A DNA stretch of 64,000 bases from Vesta saturnalis (Eukaryota > Arthropoda > Insecta > Coleoptera > Lampyridae), in assembly GCA_036346205.1 (NCBI GenBank), contig JARFJB010001273.1, positions 646,501 through 710,500 on the forward strand. The letters are read 5' to 3'. The notes beneath the pieces are model-generated. The model saw nothing but the letters and a program-made list of their open reading frames with translations. It was not told where the DNA came from and searched no databases. A program made the translations under genes and the position numbers. Shown piece after piece: positions 11,130 to 22,150 of the stretch (position 1 is its first letter; each line of letters begins with the position of its first letter).

Positions 11130-13121
11130 CACACATACTTCATCGCCCATCTTCGCAAAATAGTCACACGTAAAATAAGTCTATTTAGGGATAGTTAAAA
11201 ATTTCTATTGCATACGTATTCTATACGTACATATGTATGTGTCTATAGGAAGAGAAGAGGTATTGCAGAATAATACTTGAAGAGTTATTAATGTTATTTT
11301 ATTTCTCTTAATTTCGAGCTTGTAGGCTGGTAGGTTGAGTGCATTGTAATGTTACGGTTGCTTTATTCCTATCAATTTAATTGGACTGTTTGATTTAATT
11401 TATGGATAACTTAATCTTTGTTATTATTTTGGCTTTGTACTTTAACTTCCAGTATAATTGACTCGATAACGGTCACATGTTTGGTGGCCCAATTTCGATT
11501 CTGATTAATTTCTGATGCAGTTGTTAATTCTGATTTCACTGTTTGTTTTTCTATTGAGTTTATGTGTAGTTAAATTGCTTTCCATTTTGCCGTTACTCGA
11601 TTTTCGTAACTTAGTGCACACTTTAACCTGATTTATTGGCCCTTTTGTATTTGTATATTGATCTTCTCTTTTTTTTGTCCTTTTGCTGTATTGACTAAAA
11701 GACTGGGTTTTCTTGATGATTTTTCTTTCTGTTTTTAATGAACGAGTCGAATCATGATTGCACCTAATTTGTTAATTCTAATTTGATTTTTAGTTGTTTG
11801 CTTGTCCTACTATGATGTAACACTTAATTTTATGTTTTTATATCTTAAACAATTAATACATTGTCGCCAAGCACTACACGGTCAATTATTTTCATCAGAT
11901 TTTGGTTCGCTAGTAATTGATTATTAGTATTTTACATGAATTCTAAGCTTTTAGTTGTTTGGGGGAATGTCATTGACATGAAAGCAAATGATTTGATTAA
12001 AATCTATATTATTGTTAGTAAAGTCAATACTTTTGTAACCATTTGCACAAATGTGAATTAGTTCAAAATTATGTTCTCATAGATTTTAGAGTCTTTTAAT
12101 TGTTGAGAGCAATTTGGAATTACGCTCTTAAGAATATAAATTCTACTTTCTTTATTTCCGGTTTTTTTAATTTCGGACAATGCAATACGTAGGTTTTTAC
12201 CTTTGAAACGGGAACTTAAAGGAACAATCACCGTTTTGCACCATATGAAAAATATTTAAGCTTTAAAGTACTATTTTACTTAAAAAAGTTAAAACGCATT
12301 AAAATAAATATTGATTCTACTTTCTACAAAACTTGTTCACATGCACGCAATTAAAAAGGCAAAGCAAATAGTGAAACACCATTTTAAAAGCACAGCAACT
12401 TCTGGTAGTCCAACGGATAAATTGAATCTGTTTAATTTTGTGTTGTGCCGATCAACTTAACTATTGATTAAATTTTACCAGATTTATCACTACTGGGTTT
12501 AATAAATTAAATTTGAATTATAACGAAGTTTGAGAACTTCTCCAGATGATATCTTTCGTTGAAGATTAAAAATTAATTTAACAGCTTTCAGTAAAAACGT
12601 GACAAAAATTATCTAGTTAATCTCATATTGGTATATTTTTGCCACATTATTAAACTTTTCGAAAATATTGAAGTACGAGTTTAATCATTTAATAGTTCGA
12701 TTTAATTTAAATATAAAAGCCATGAATGTGAGTAATTAATATTAGAATTTTATTGTTCCACAAATATTTAAATACGCCAAAAGTACGTTTCAAACAATTG
12801 AATTATATTTTAAATTTCAACAAAATCGTAATTAATTAAGTAGAAAACTGGAGCCCACTTTTAATTTAGTATATTCAATCAACGAATATCGCAAAAGAAA
12901 AAAATCGGATATGGTTTTAATCCCTCAGGGGATTTCAAGCTTTAAACATGATTTTGTTTTCGGGTATATTATAAGTTATTTTTTATGGAAAAGTACACAC
13001 ACGCATTTATTTTTTTTTGCAAAATACAGTAGCACGTTTTACTAATTAACGAGTGATAGATTTCATGTTGAAACCTTTGTTACATGAAATAATAATATCA
13101 ATCAATCGGAAAGCGACACGC

Positions 13122-13170
<49 letters not shown>

Positions 13171-13440
13171 GATGAATTAAATTTTATTATTTTTACATTT
13201 CATATTTTTGTATACTGTGATATATTTAATTACTATTTTCCCCGTTGCGGCATCATTAATTTATTAGAATGATCATTATTTAACATCTTTGATTCACGTT
13301 TGGGTTCCATAAATTATTAATATAATTCATCCTTTGATTATATTCGCTATTTAATAAAATTGTCTCTATTAGGATACCAGGGGATAGAGTTCAATATTAG
13401 TTCAGTATTAAAAGTATTAAACATTTACGTTAGCTTCTTT
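11130..13440. other. AT-rich DNA; part resembles a repeat near 61.4-61.7 kb
   Basis: No coding sequence seen. Bases 11330-11700 show a diverged match to about 61370-61700. Shared words include GTTTATGTGTA followed by TTAAA/CTAAA-TGCTTT, and GCAC-CTTTAACC-GATTTA. I infer two old copies of one repeat family. An (AT)n run lies at 13125-13166. Confidence 0.5.
13125..13166. repeat. (AT)n microsatellite
   Basis: About 21 uninterrupted TA units, followed by TTGTGATGA. The (AT)n at 45097 is followed by the similar TTGTGATGC. Confidence 0.9.
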
Positions 13441-13489
13441 TGCAAGATAAAATCCATTATAATGTTAAAATAAAGTTTGGAATTTTATA

Positions 13490-14372
13490 AAAATTGCTTT
13501 ATTCAAACACCTTGTATCATATGCAATTACACAACATGTTGCACGCATGCGGTTATCACCGAGTTGAATTTGTGCGCACATTGCATCATGGCTAAACAAT
13601 GTGGATGTGTGGCATTCAACGCCATCTTGTTGAAATGTAAAATAATATGCCCGATTCCTGCTGATTTCCAAAGTGACCAATAAGGACTGTCCAAGAATAT
13701 TTAAATATTTTTCAGTGTTTACAATGCCGTCGATAAAGTGCAATTTTCCGACTACACCGGTCCACATTGAACGCCAGACCATTACAGAAGTTGGAAACTT
13801 CAGCTTTCTCTTTAAACAGTCCGGATGATATGCTTCATGTTTTTACGAATAACCCACACAAACCTCAACTCTCGACACGTCACTCCAATGTTGAATAGTC
13901 CAATGTTGATGCTCTGTTGCCCATCTTAATCTGTCTTGTTTTTGTTTTGAGCTTAGCAGTGGCTTTTATTTAGCCTGAATTAAAATAAAAACTTGTTGTC
14001 TTTTAATTACTAGATTAACATTGTAGCTTATCTTGTGAGTACCGAATCCGAGTTTTTTGGTTTCAGGATGACAATTAGATCGGCATACACGTCTTGCAAT
14101 ACCCTCTCTCCACAGCACACTCAATTCTCCGTAATTTGCATGCCTGCTATTTTTGGCAATCCTTGCCAAAGCTCTTCTATCCGCGTCACTTATTTTAGAT
14201 TTTTTCACATATCGAGGCTTGATAAGTATAATTTGATAATATTTCAAGCACTGTATCTAGATAAATCAAGCAATAAACCAATTTCGTCGTTTGATTTTCT
14301 CGATTTTTATACATCTACTATAGTTGATCGAACTTTTTCTATTGCTTTTTCTCTGCCCATTTTTGTAAGAAA
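13490..14372 (-). pseudogene. Tc1-like transposase, decayed
   Basis: Read on the minus strand. The start is MGREKAIEKVRSTIV, a helix-turn-helix-like N-terminus with stops. A frame change leads to KISDADRRALARIAKN and YGELSVLW, matching the second Tc1 helix-turn-helix. Next come KPLLSSKQKQDRLRWATEHQ and HWTIQHWSDV, then MVWRSMWTGVVGKLHFIDG, EKYLNILGQ and FQQDGVECHTS, which covers the second catalytic Asp. The first catalytic segment is scrambled (WSDVSRVEV where WSDESRFE is usual) and the third catalytic block is absent. A 14-bp direct repeat AAGATAAAATCCAT lies at 13444-13457 and 14608-14621 and could be coincidence. Inactive. Confidence 0.85.
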
Positions 14373-14854
14373 TTAAAGCAATAAATAACTTTTTTACATC
14401 TGTCCCACTAGCTAATGTCGTTTCAATAGATAACAACGTTTCCATAACAACAATAGTGCCTACTTGATCCTTGTCCATTAAATTTGTAATAATAGAGTAA
14501 TATACATGCAAATTGTTATTTTGTTAAATGTTTTTGACATTTCAGGGATTTATTAATTAAAATAGCAATCATATTACCCTGAATAACATATAGATTGTCA
14601 AAATTATAAGATAAAATCCATGATTTGTAAATTTGAGTGAAATGTATCATGAAATCTCAAGAATTCCTAAGTGGGCTAACTGAAGTTGGACGGGGCTCGT
14701 ATTTCCCACAAATTGTGTTCGCACGTATCTAGCATGTGAAGAATGAGCGGCATGTACCATTTTTAACCTCGCAGCGCTACTCTATATCAACTTATGTTTT
14801 GGTCGGCTCAGCGCGATCAACGCGATTATGAGCTTGGTCAATTGTAATCCTCTT

Positions 14855-15450
14855 TTTTTCTTTTACAGACTAACGTTTGACGGAATGTGTACGACGACAT
14901 AGAGGCATACAACCGCTAAGGAAGCAAATAAATTTTTCACTTCCTTCTTTGTTATGTTACCAGTCTTACTTTCTTGCAAAGCATATAAGTTGGAGTAGGT
15001 AAAACACATTTGAATTGCATTATCGCTCCAACAAGAAAATCAAAATATTTTGCCTGGTAGATTGGAATTTTGAACATTTTGTATCGGTGGCAAATCATGA
15101 CGAGACCATGTAAATTTTTCGTAATGCTTTGGTTTTCTGTCCGATTTTTAAATATTTGACCTCTTTTCACTAACAATGGTAAATTATCTTCATCATCCGA
15201 CATATTAGTATCCATTTCCTCGGGTGACTTGACTTGATATCCGGTACTTTGACGCGACTTAAAAAGTTCAATTTCCGCTCGAAGTTGCTAACCTGGAAGA
15301 TTACTAATGTTTAAAGTGTCTTCATCGCCAGAGTCCTCATCTGTAAGTGGTTCACAATAATTGAGAGACGTCGTAATTGTCACAGATACTTCGGATGGTC
15401 GTCACTAGTTTGGTCATATTCCAATGATTGTAAAAGTTCATGCAAAGTGA
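14855..15450 (-). pseudogene. piggyBac-like transposase, N-terminal fragment
   Basis: On the minus strand an acidic N-terminus is visible: RGFTLHELLQSLEYDQTSDD, then TDEDSGDEDTLNISNLPG, then MDTNMSDDEDNLPLLVKRG. After a frame change come WSRHDLPPIQN and, near the end, TGNITKKEVKNLFASLAVV. The last piece corresponds to the start of the DDE region in piggyBac-derived proteins (usually LTxEELKxFIGILLL). Two or more frameshifts and at least one stop are present, and no catalytic residues remain. The acidic LPG-containing leader is typical of piggyBac transposases in arthropod genomes. It is a separate, divergent copy from the plus-strand one at 16775. Confidence 0.7.
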
Positions 15451-15818
15451 AACCTCTGAAAAAAGAGTTGCTTATATGCTTACTGTCCTTTCAAAAAAGC
15501 ATTTGCACATTTGAGATTATGAGAAGAAATTCCAAAACACATCATGTATTGACATTTTTTTAGCAACTGAGATAAATGCGGAGGCTTATCATTCTACCAA
15601 AACGTCAATATTTGAATGTTTTAGACAGAATTCCTTACCCAACCAAACTAAGATCAATCGGTCGATCCATCGTGAATAAAAACCTGTATTGCAACCTCTA
15701 AACACCTGTTACCGATCAGCTGTGTAAATAATATTCTAACACAAATGTTAGTATGATTGACATAATCAAACGTAGTGTCCTTATAGAAGGACCGTAGGTA
15801 TAATCTCGGTCAAGGCTC

Positions 15819-16131
15819 GCTTTCGTCATTCAATGCTATTATTACTTTTATGGTATGTTCTTGTTTCTTAAATATAGTTTTGCTTTCTGAACTTTTTATC
15901 AAATACACACTGAAACCTTAAAACGCATTTACTCATTAACCCATTCTATCCCACTGTCCTAATTTGAGGATGCCTATTTTAAAAATTTTATCTTAAAATC
16001 TCTTATTTAAATTAGGATTCTCAACAGATTACAGTGTTCTGTAATCATGAAACAATGTAAGTTTAAATTCGCACTAATAGATGACCTCAGTGTAGCCAAC
16101 GTTACAGTATCAAACATAACCTAATTTTGAG
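15819..16131. repeat. Direct repeat copy 1 with piggyBac-like terminus
   Basis: A 313-bp segment repeated at 16276-16589 with a constant offset of 457 bp and a few substitutions. It contains TTAA followed by CCCATTCTATCCCACTGTCC (TTAA at 15936-15939). TTAA plus CCC is the signature of a piggyBac end. Confidence 0.85.
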
Positions 16132-16275
16132 TGTTCATGTCCAATTTGAGTGTATTTAACTTCTTTGCAACTACAGGTGAGCTTTAGGCCGCTATTTAAC
16201 ACAATGCACCTCTCGAAGTTCTTTTTCGTTTTTCGAGTTATGTATTGTGATTCTACAGGAGTAATAAATAGCGTC

Positions 16276-16589
16276 GCTTTCATCATTCAATGCTATTATT
16301 ACTTTTATGATATGTTCTTGTTTCTTAAATATAGTTTTGCTTTCTGAACCTTTTATCAAATACACACTGAAACCTTAAAACGCATTTACTCATTAACCCA
16401 TTCTATCCCACTGTCCTAATTTGATGACGCCTATTTCAAAAATTTTTATCTTCAAATCTTTTATTTAAATTAGGATTCTGAACAGATTACAGTATTCTGT
16501 AATGATGAAACAATGTAAGTTTAAATTCGCACTAATAGATCATCTCAGTGTAGCCAACGTTACAGTATTAAACCTAACCTAATTTTGAG
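16276..16589. repeat. Direct repeat copy 2 with piggyBac-like terminus
   Basis: Second copy of 15819-16131, with TTAA at 16393-16396 followed by the same CCCATTCTATCC start. It lies about 370 bp upstream of the plus-strand piggyBac pseudogene, as expected for that element's left end. Confidence 0.85.
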
Positions 16590-16774
16590 CTTATGATACG
16601 TGTTTTCTTGATTTTGAATATATTCATTGTATTGCATTATTTTTAAGAATAAATCACCATAATTACAATAAAAAAGTTATTCAACCTCATATCTTGCTGT
16701 ACTTGTTTGGAGACAATGGTTTAATATGGGGTCATTTATGTCTAAGGAGATGTAATTGTGTTTTTGCTTTCCAG

Positions 16775-17520
16775 ATATGGAATATCCAACTATCAGCGCA
16801 AAATCATATTATGGTAGGCGGTTCCTACATTTAGAAGAATCAGTTGAGAATTTAGAGAACAACGATCGCTCTACAGACATTGTTATTATACCCCCAGAAG
16901 TAGATGTTCTCACTGACAAGGACAATTTTTCACATGAAGAGTTTCCAATATCTTCGATTCCAAATGATGTTTTTGGACAAATAGAACTGCATTTTTTATC
17001 TAGTGATGAAGACGATGAATACATTCCACCATCACAAAAATCTCTTCGACAGCCTCACAAATCTACAAATCTACTCGACGGAGACAAAAACGCAAGGTCA
17101 CTTCGGTTCCAGATTTATGTAAGCTAAAGAAAGAACTGGCTAAATGATCTCTACTTCAAATTTTCGAAAAATGTTTGTTATGGATATATTGGAACTAATG
17201 AATGATGAATCACTAAGATATGCAACACAAAAAATGATTACCATTTTGATGTGACAACTGAAGACTTAACAATTTTTATTGGTATACTTCTTTTTACTGG
17301 GTACCATGAGCTCCCAAGAGAACACCTTTACTGGAGCCTTGATCACGGCATGAAAGTTCCCTTTGTCGGTGCAGGTATGTCAAGAAATGGGTTTCAACAG
17401 ATAAAGAAATATTTACATTTTGCAAATAACTCGATGTACTAGATAAAAGAAATAAAACGGAAAAATTGAGACCGCTAATAAACTTATTGAATAAAAAATT
17501 TAGACAAAGACGAATCTTGT
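16775..17520 (+). pseudogene. piggyBac-like transposase, 5' half
   Basis: A pyrimidine-rich TTTTTGCTTTCCAG (a possible splice acceptor, ending at 16774) precedes MEYPTISAKSYYG. An acidic leader follows (DIVIIPPEVDVLTDKDN), typical of piggyBac-derived proteins. After frameshifts near 17110-17250 come RYATQKNDYHFDVTTEDLTI, then FIGILLFTGYHELPREHLYW, then a MSRNGFQQIKKYLHFANN block matching the piggyBac DDE domain start. After 17440 a further frame change reads NKTEKLRPLINLLNKKFRQ, then homology stops. The catalytic Asp residues lie downstream in this family and are missing. A duplicated left terminus lies upstream at 16393. Truncated and inactive. Confidence 0.85.
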
Positions 17521-17539
17521 AAGGCCCATAATTTTGAGC

Positions 17540-18860
17540 AGGTTTCTTTTATGAGTTACCTTTACCAATTACCACTATGTGGATTTCTTTTTAATCTCGG
17601 CTAGTCAGGAATTTTAGGAAGTGGGTTTGTAGACTTATATAACTGTTAAAACAATTTCGTACCCAGGTTTAATACATATAGTTAAAACAAACTTCTGGAA
17701 TTATAATAATAATATAAAAAAATGATATTCTGGTAAAACAAATTAAGTATTTGAATTTAACAAAATGATGGAAAATAAACAAAAATAATTTCTAATACAG
17801 CGCCTGGTATTTGGGCAGCCCACCGCACATCAGAGTAATGCTGGTGTCGTTGAAATGTCGGCGGTAAATCCTAAGATTTTGGTTTAATGGTTAGGGACAG
17901 GTATCGCCGGTGTATCCGGGCTCGTCGTCGTCGGTTTGGAAATTTCCTGTAAACAAGCGCGTTATAATGCAGTGTTCAAATTTAAATAATTGTGGTTTTG
18001 TTTCTTTGCAAACAAAAATAATGTGTTCAGGTGAAAATAATACAAGGGTGTGTGTCCAATTCAAAAAGGAGGATTACTGTGATTTAGACAGGTAAGTTTA
18101 TTCTGGTTATATATTTCACCTTTAAGACAAAGTTGGTTGAATTTGAGGTTAGGGCGTATTTCAAATCTTTATCGGGGACCGGCTCTTTTATTACTTATAT
18201 TTTCTTAAGTAACGTTTTGAATTATGGAACAGGTTAAAGAAAAGCAGTCCCTACACACGATTTGATAATTATAGGAATTAGTGTTAATACAAATTCGTGT
18301 TAGGCAACGGTTATATGTGATTTGTTTAATTTTTAGGGTTTGTACACACGGACTAAGGGAAAGACTAATTCTAAATTAACTATAAATAATATATACAATT
18401 TAATATGTACAAGGGGTTATTCAATGTTATGGAATTCGCAATTTAAGGTTTGTAATGGTTCATTTCATACAGGAATATTTTCGACAATGTGTTGTTGAAA
18501 ATTTGATAAGAGTTCATTCACTACTAAAATGTAACGTTGACCTTCGTTTTATTTGTATAAAGAGGATGATTCTTTACACTTTAATTGAAGGTGGTTACTT
18601 ATATGTGAAATGGAATTTTATTGTCTTTAAGAAGAATTTCCTTAAAGTTTTAATTGTTAAAGCGCAAATAAATCTCGTTAATGTAATGGATTTCCTATTG
18701 TAAAATAGAAATTCTTTTACTTTGAAGTAAAACGTAAAATTTACTTTCTTGTTGTATAATTTTAATGTTTTACACAATTCAGGTTTTGTTTTCGGTAATA
18801 ATTTGGATGTGATATTCAGGTGTATTTTCGTGATATACAGGGGGAGTAAATTATAAGTAT
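17540..18860. other. Mostly unrecognised DNA with one weak candidate exon
   Basis: A frame at 17911-18092 contains Cys-spaced sequence (QCSNLNNCGF, MCSGENNTRVC, KEDYCDLDR) and ends at CAG followed by GTAAGT, a good-looking splice donor. It could be the last codons of an exon of unknown type. There is no support beyond the open frame and donor. The rest shows nothing recognised. Confidence 0.25.
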
Positions 18861-18862
18861 TG

Positions 18863-19106
18863 ATAGCCAAGCAAGGAGCTCGAGCTAAATCAACAAATTC
18901 TAGAGATTCTATTTATTCAAAGCTGGAACGGACACTTTGAATATATAGAACTATATACAGGAAGTTCAGGATATATTGGGTGTTTGTTTATAATTTCGTT
19001 AATAGCCAAGCCAGTGGGCTCAATAGTCTAAATTAACGAATCTTAGAGATTCTATTTATTCAAAGCTGTATCGGACACTTTGAATACATAGAACTATATA
19101 CAGGGG
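18863..19106. repeat. Two tandem copies, about 140-bp period
   Basis: About 100 bp beginning GATAGCCAAGC and containing AGAGATTCTATTTATTCAAA and CGGACACTTTGAATA, then GAACTATATACAGG, occurs at 18863-18963 and about 19003-19106. Confidence 0.85.
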
Positions 19107-19263
19107 TAAGTCAATTAATTTCTTAAGGATGGTTTGTTAATAGAAATTTTGAGGTATTACAACTATTTTCGTAAAAATTGGTTATACTTCGGAGTATTTG
19201 AATTCTATTTAATTAAATTGAACTTGCTTTAAGAGCGGGTCAGGCGGTTATGTTCTCGAATAG

Positions 19264-19459
19264 AGAATTTCAGGTGTAATAAACTATTACAAACGGACAG
19301 GCAGGAGAGTATTTGTAGAGAAGCGTTCTACAATTAGAATTTCAGGTGTAATGATAAATTATTACAAACGGACAGGCAGGAGAGAGTATTTGCATAGAAG
19401 CGCTCTACAAACAGAATTTCAGGTGTAATAATAAATTATTACAAACGGACAGGCAGGAT
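19264..19459. repeat. Three tandem copies, 72-77 bp unit
   Basis: Units start AGAATTTCAGGTGTAAT at 19264, 19336 and 19413. Each contains ATTACAAACGGACAGGCAGG and an AGAAGCGTTCTACAA-like end. The two period classes side by side (here and 18863-19106) suggest the subrepeat region of a larger, unidentified element. Confidence 0.9.
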
Positions 19460-19490
19460 CACTATTTATTAATTATTTTCCATAGAACCC

Positions 19491-20640
19491 GTGTATATAT
19501 CACAGAAAGACCAGGCGTATTCATACAATTTGTTATATCATCCGAACCAGCGCGACCCGGCCCGGAGTCCAACTATAGGGATTGACAAGATTCAAAATTG
19601 GATACCAGAATATTCTCTTATTGTGTTTAATTTTTTTATTGCGGTACCGTTTGGATTGGTTTTAGGTACAGAATTCTCTTAATTTCACTATTGTTAATTT
19701 ACCTGTTATACCTCCATTTTATTATTTGTGAATGTATTTGGTACAATTGATTGTGTAAATTTTTATACAACAGCTCAACCAACCTACACTTCTGTGGTGA
19801 CAATAGAAAACCCCCACTGAAGAGTAAGAAGTAGCCAGACAAGAGCAAAAATACAATATAATTGTTCTTGCTGGGACGGATTTGAAAATTTAATAGAAAA
19901 TTAATTAAAAAAATGATTTTATAATCAATTTTGGTAAAAAAAATAGTTCAAGTGTGTTAAGGGATACAAGTCCTATATAAACCATTTTCTCAAAGCTTCA
20001 CATTAGATTTAACAAATTATTCGAAGGTTTGTGTTAATTAAAACGTAAAATAAGAATAAGGAAGTAACAATTTATCGAGACCATTTTAATATTGGTCATG
20101 CAGGCTCATATGATGCCTTTATTATATTTTTATTGGATATCGCATGCAAAGCTACGCCGATGGAGGCGACACAACTTTCAATTCATTCAATTCAACAGTT
20201 TATAAAAAATTGGATAATTAACAATTTGCATAGATTATATAATACAAAGCACACCTAAAATTAATTATAATATACAAAGTATCGTAGTTGTGTTGGTGGT
20301 GCGCTGCTTAGGAGTCTTCGTCTTTTTCAGCGCGTAGGTTGTGTGATTGTTGGGTTACGTAATGTTGGTATTATGCCTGTTGATATCGTGTTGTGTAGTT
20401 GTTGGTTCGATAAAAAAAAGATTCAATAGGTTTATGATGACTCGTATGTTTCAAGATCTTATTAAGCTTGGGTAAATTTATTACTGCATTTTTAAAATTG
20501 AATCGACGAACATTAAGCTTTCTGAGACTAAAGTTAATGTACTCTGTTCTAGTGAACGAGTGTTTGAACTCAATTTGCGTGTGATGCTATTAAGTAGGTT
20601 ACACACATCGCCTAGCACTATTTATTTTAGAAAAATTGGA
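19491..20640. other. Unrecognised DNA
   Basis: A 63-codon frame at 19491-19682 lacks an ATG start and ends with a hydrophobic stretch (SLIVFNFFIAVPFGLVLG). I do not recognise it. The remainder is AT-rich with nothing noted. Confidence 0.4.
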
Positions 20641-21844
20641 ATGTTATTTGTTGATTTATGGTAAGTGTAAGGTGTTTGAATCTAATTTTCAAACATTTTG
20701 CGGCTTATATAGAACCCCCTCCCATTCCTACTGCAGTTAGATTGGCAACTCGGTAGACCTGCACGCTTCTGTAGCAGATTGTCGGCGTTCTGTATAGTCA
20801 TATTGCCAGTAAAAGCTAATTTCTGTCTTAACTGAGTCAGACGGTCTAATTCCAGTTTTCAATCTAACAAAATAACCAGCCGGATAAAAGAAACAAATCT
20901 AGCAAAAACACGCCGAATTTTTGCGACCAGTGTTTATTATTCTGATGCCATAATATGGCGGTCTCAGTAAATGTCTGACAGAATTGGTAACAAACTATCA
21001 ATATACGTAAGTTTTTGATTATCCCTTCCATTCACTCAATGGACTCCACGGGATTGGTATGTCCGTTGAAGGAGATGTTTCGGCTCTCCGCACATTTATC
21101 TTACACAGCGGTGCTAATCTTGGTGGTGTAGACGGTGACATGTTTGGCTGGCTGCATATCAAGTTAGCGGTGATGCATCAAATGATGAGGAAATTAATTG
21201 AGAAAGGATGCCGTAGCGGAGAAATAGGCTGATTTAATGACAGATTGTGTCGGTTGTCGTCAGTTACCAGTCCAAACTTATAAGCTTCCAAAATAAGTTT
21301 AGCCTTGTGAAGATCATACATCATGGTGTATTTTTGTATATATGTTTTACACAAATCTAAACGTTTCGATAATGCTTACAGTTATCGTCCTCAGTAGTAA
21401 CAAAATCCTATAGAATTGTTTAAGAGGAAAAAAATATACGAAGTATGAAAAAGTATTTTAACATAAATAGGAGAAAACACACCAAACAAACTTCGAGATA
21501 CCAACGGTAAAATCGTTTTTGCTAATAATTGTTATTGTACAGTGAAAATACAGTGTAGTACGTTTAATATTATTTTTAATTTTAACTGCATATTATTATG
21601 GTACAGTGGTAACCCAACATACAGTTGGTAAAGCATTTACTTCAAGATCTAGGGAAAAACACGCAAACAACCTAGACATACCACAAGCTATAACTAAAAT
21701 TAACAGTCTACTTCAGCAGAGATTTTCTTCTTGCCTATTGAAACTATTAGGATGTTTGGTATATGTCACTAGCTTTATGTTGTAAACAAACGTAGTAATC
21801 AGTATGCCTTGACAATATTTCCATTTTATCAAATTGAATGACTC

Positions 21845-21988
21845 GATCGAAACTATTTAAATTATGCTAAGCTACTCTGGTTGACCTAATCTACTCATCT
21901 TATATGTTCCTTAATTTCTGTATCAAAACGTTTCGTGGTTTCAATGTATAATTTTTCAACATGAACAAGGTAACTTATACATCCTAGC
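21845..21988 (-). pseudogene. PLE GIY-YIG endonuclease fragment
   Basis: Minus strand reads RMYKLPCSC, then KIIHWNHETF/KVYIG-type sequence, then KEHIR-like and RLGQPE. This matches the GIY-YIG block of Penelope-like elements, usually VYxIPCSCGKVYIGxTxR followed by IKEH and RLGQPEKSAVAEH. It has frameshifts and stops. Fewer than 50 residues remain. Confidence 0.7.
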
Positions 21989-21999
21989 ATCCATTACTA

Positions 22000-22150
22000 T
22001 GGAATAGGAAACTGGTGAAAGTTTGCCATTTCTAGACATACTAATATCTAAAGCTAATAATTCACTATCTTTTAAGGTTTACAGAAAGCCAGCGGACACT
22101 GACAGATACCTTTATACATTAGCAGACCACCATCCACGTCAAAATATCTG
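22000..22150 (+). pseudogene. PLE reverse transcriptase fragment
   Basis: The plus strand encodes LPFLDILISKANNSLSFKVY and then RKPADTDRYLYTLADHHPRQN. PLE reverse transcriptases have LPFLDVLV, a short linker, then YRKPTHTDRYLHxxSHHHPxQK, so the order and spacing agree. Residues upstream (palm motifs) and downstream are absent, leaving about 45 residues. It starts back to back with the GIY-YIG fragment on the other strand, joined near 21990. Confidence 0.85.

Larger units (their letters stand above)
20690..22150. mobile_element. Penelope-like element fragment, tandem unit 1
   Basis: This block and 22160-24425 are two direct copies of one composite. Shared landmarks are CTTATATAGAACCC, CAGATTG(T/A)CGGCGTTC, ATGCCATAATATGGCGGTCTC, TGAAGGAGATGTTT, ACAGTTATCGTCCTCAGTAG and TATTGAAACTATTAGGATG. 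It ends with a minus-strand GIY-YIG fragment followed directly by a plus-strand reverse transcriptase fragment. Tandem and partly inverted arrangements are known for PLEs. Confidence 0.75.

Noticed and set aside
9628..11198. Several long open frames (275-466 codons) on both strands
   Set aside because: They are translations of the hexanucleotide array. Long overlapping frames on both strands with dipeptide composition show lack of stops, not coding.
13444..14621. 14-bp direct repeat flanking the Tc1-like pseudogene as a target-site duplication
   Set aside because: Tc1 elements duplicate only TA. The repeat is AT-rich and asymmetrically placed, so coincidence is likely.
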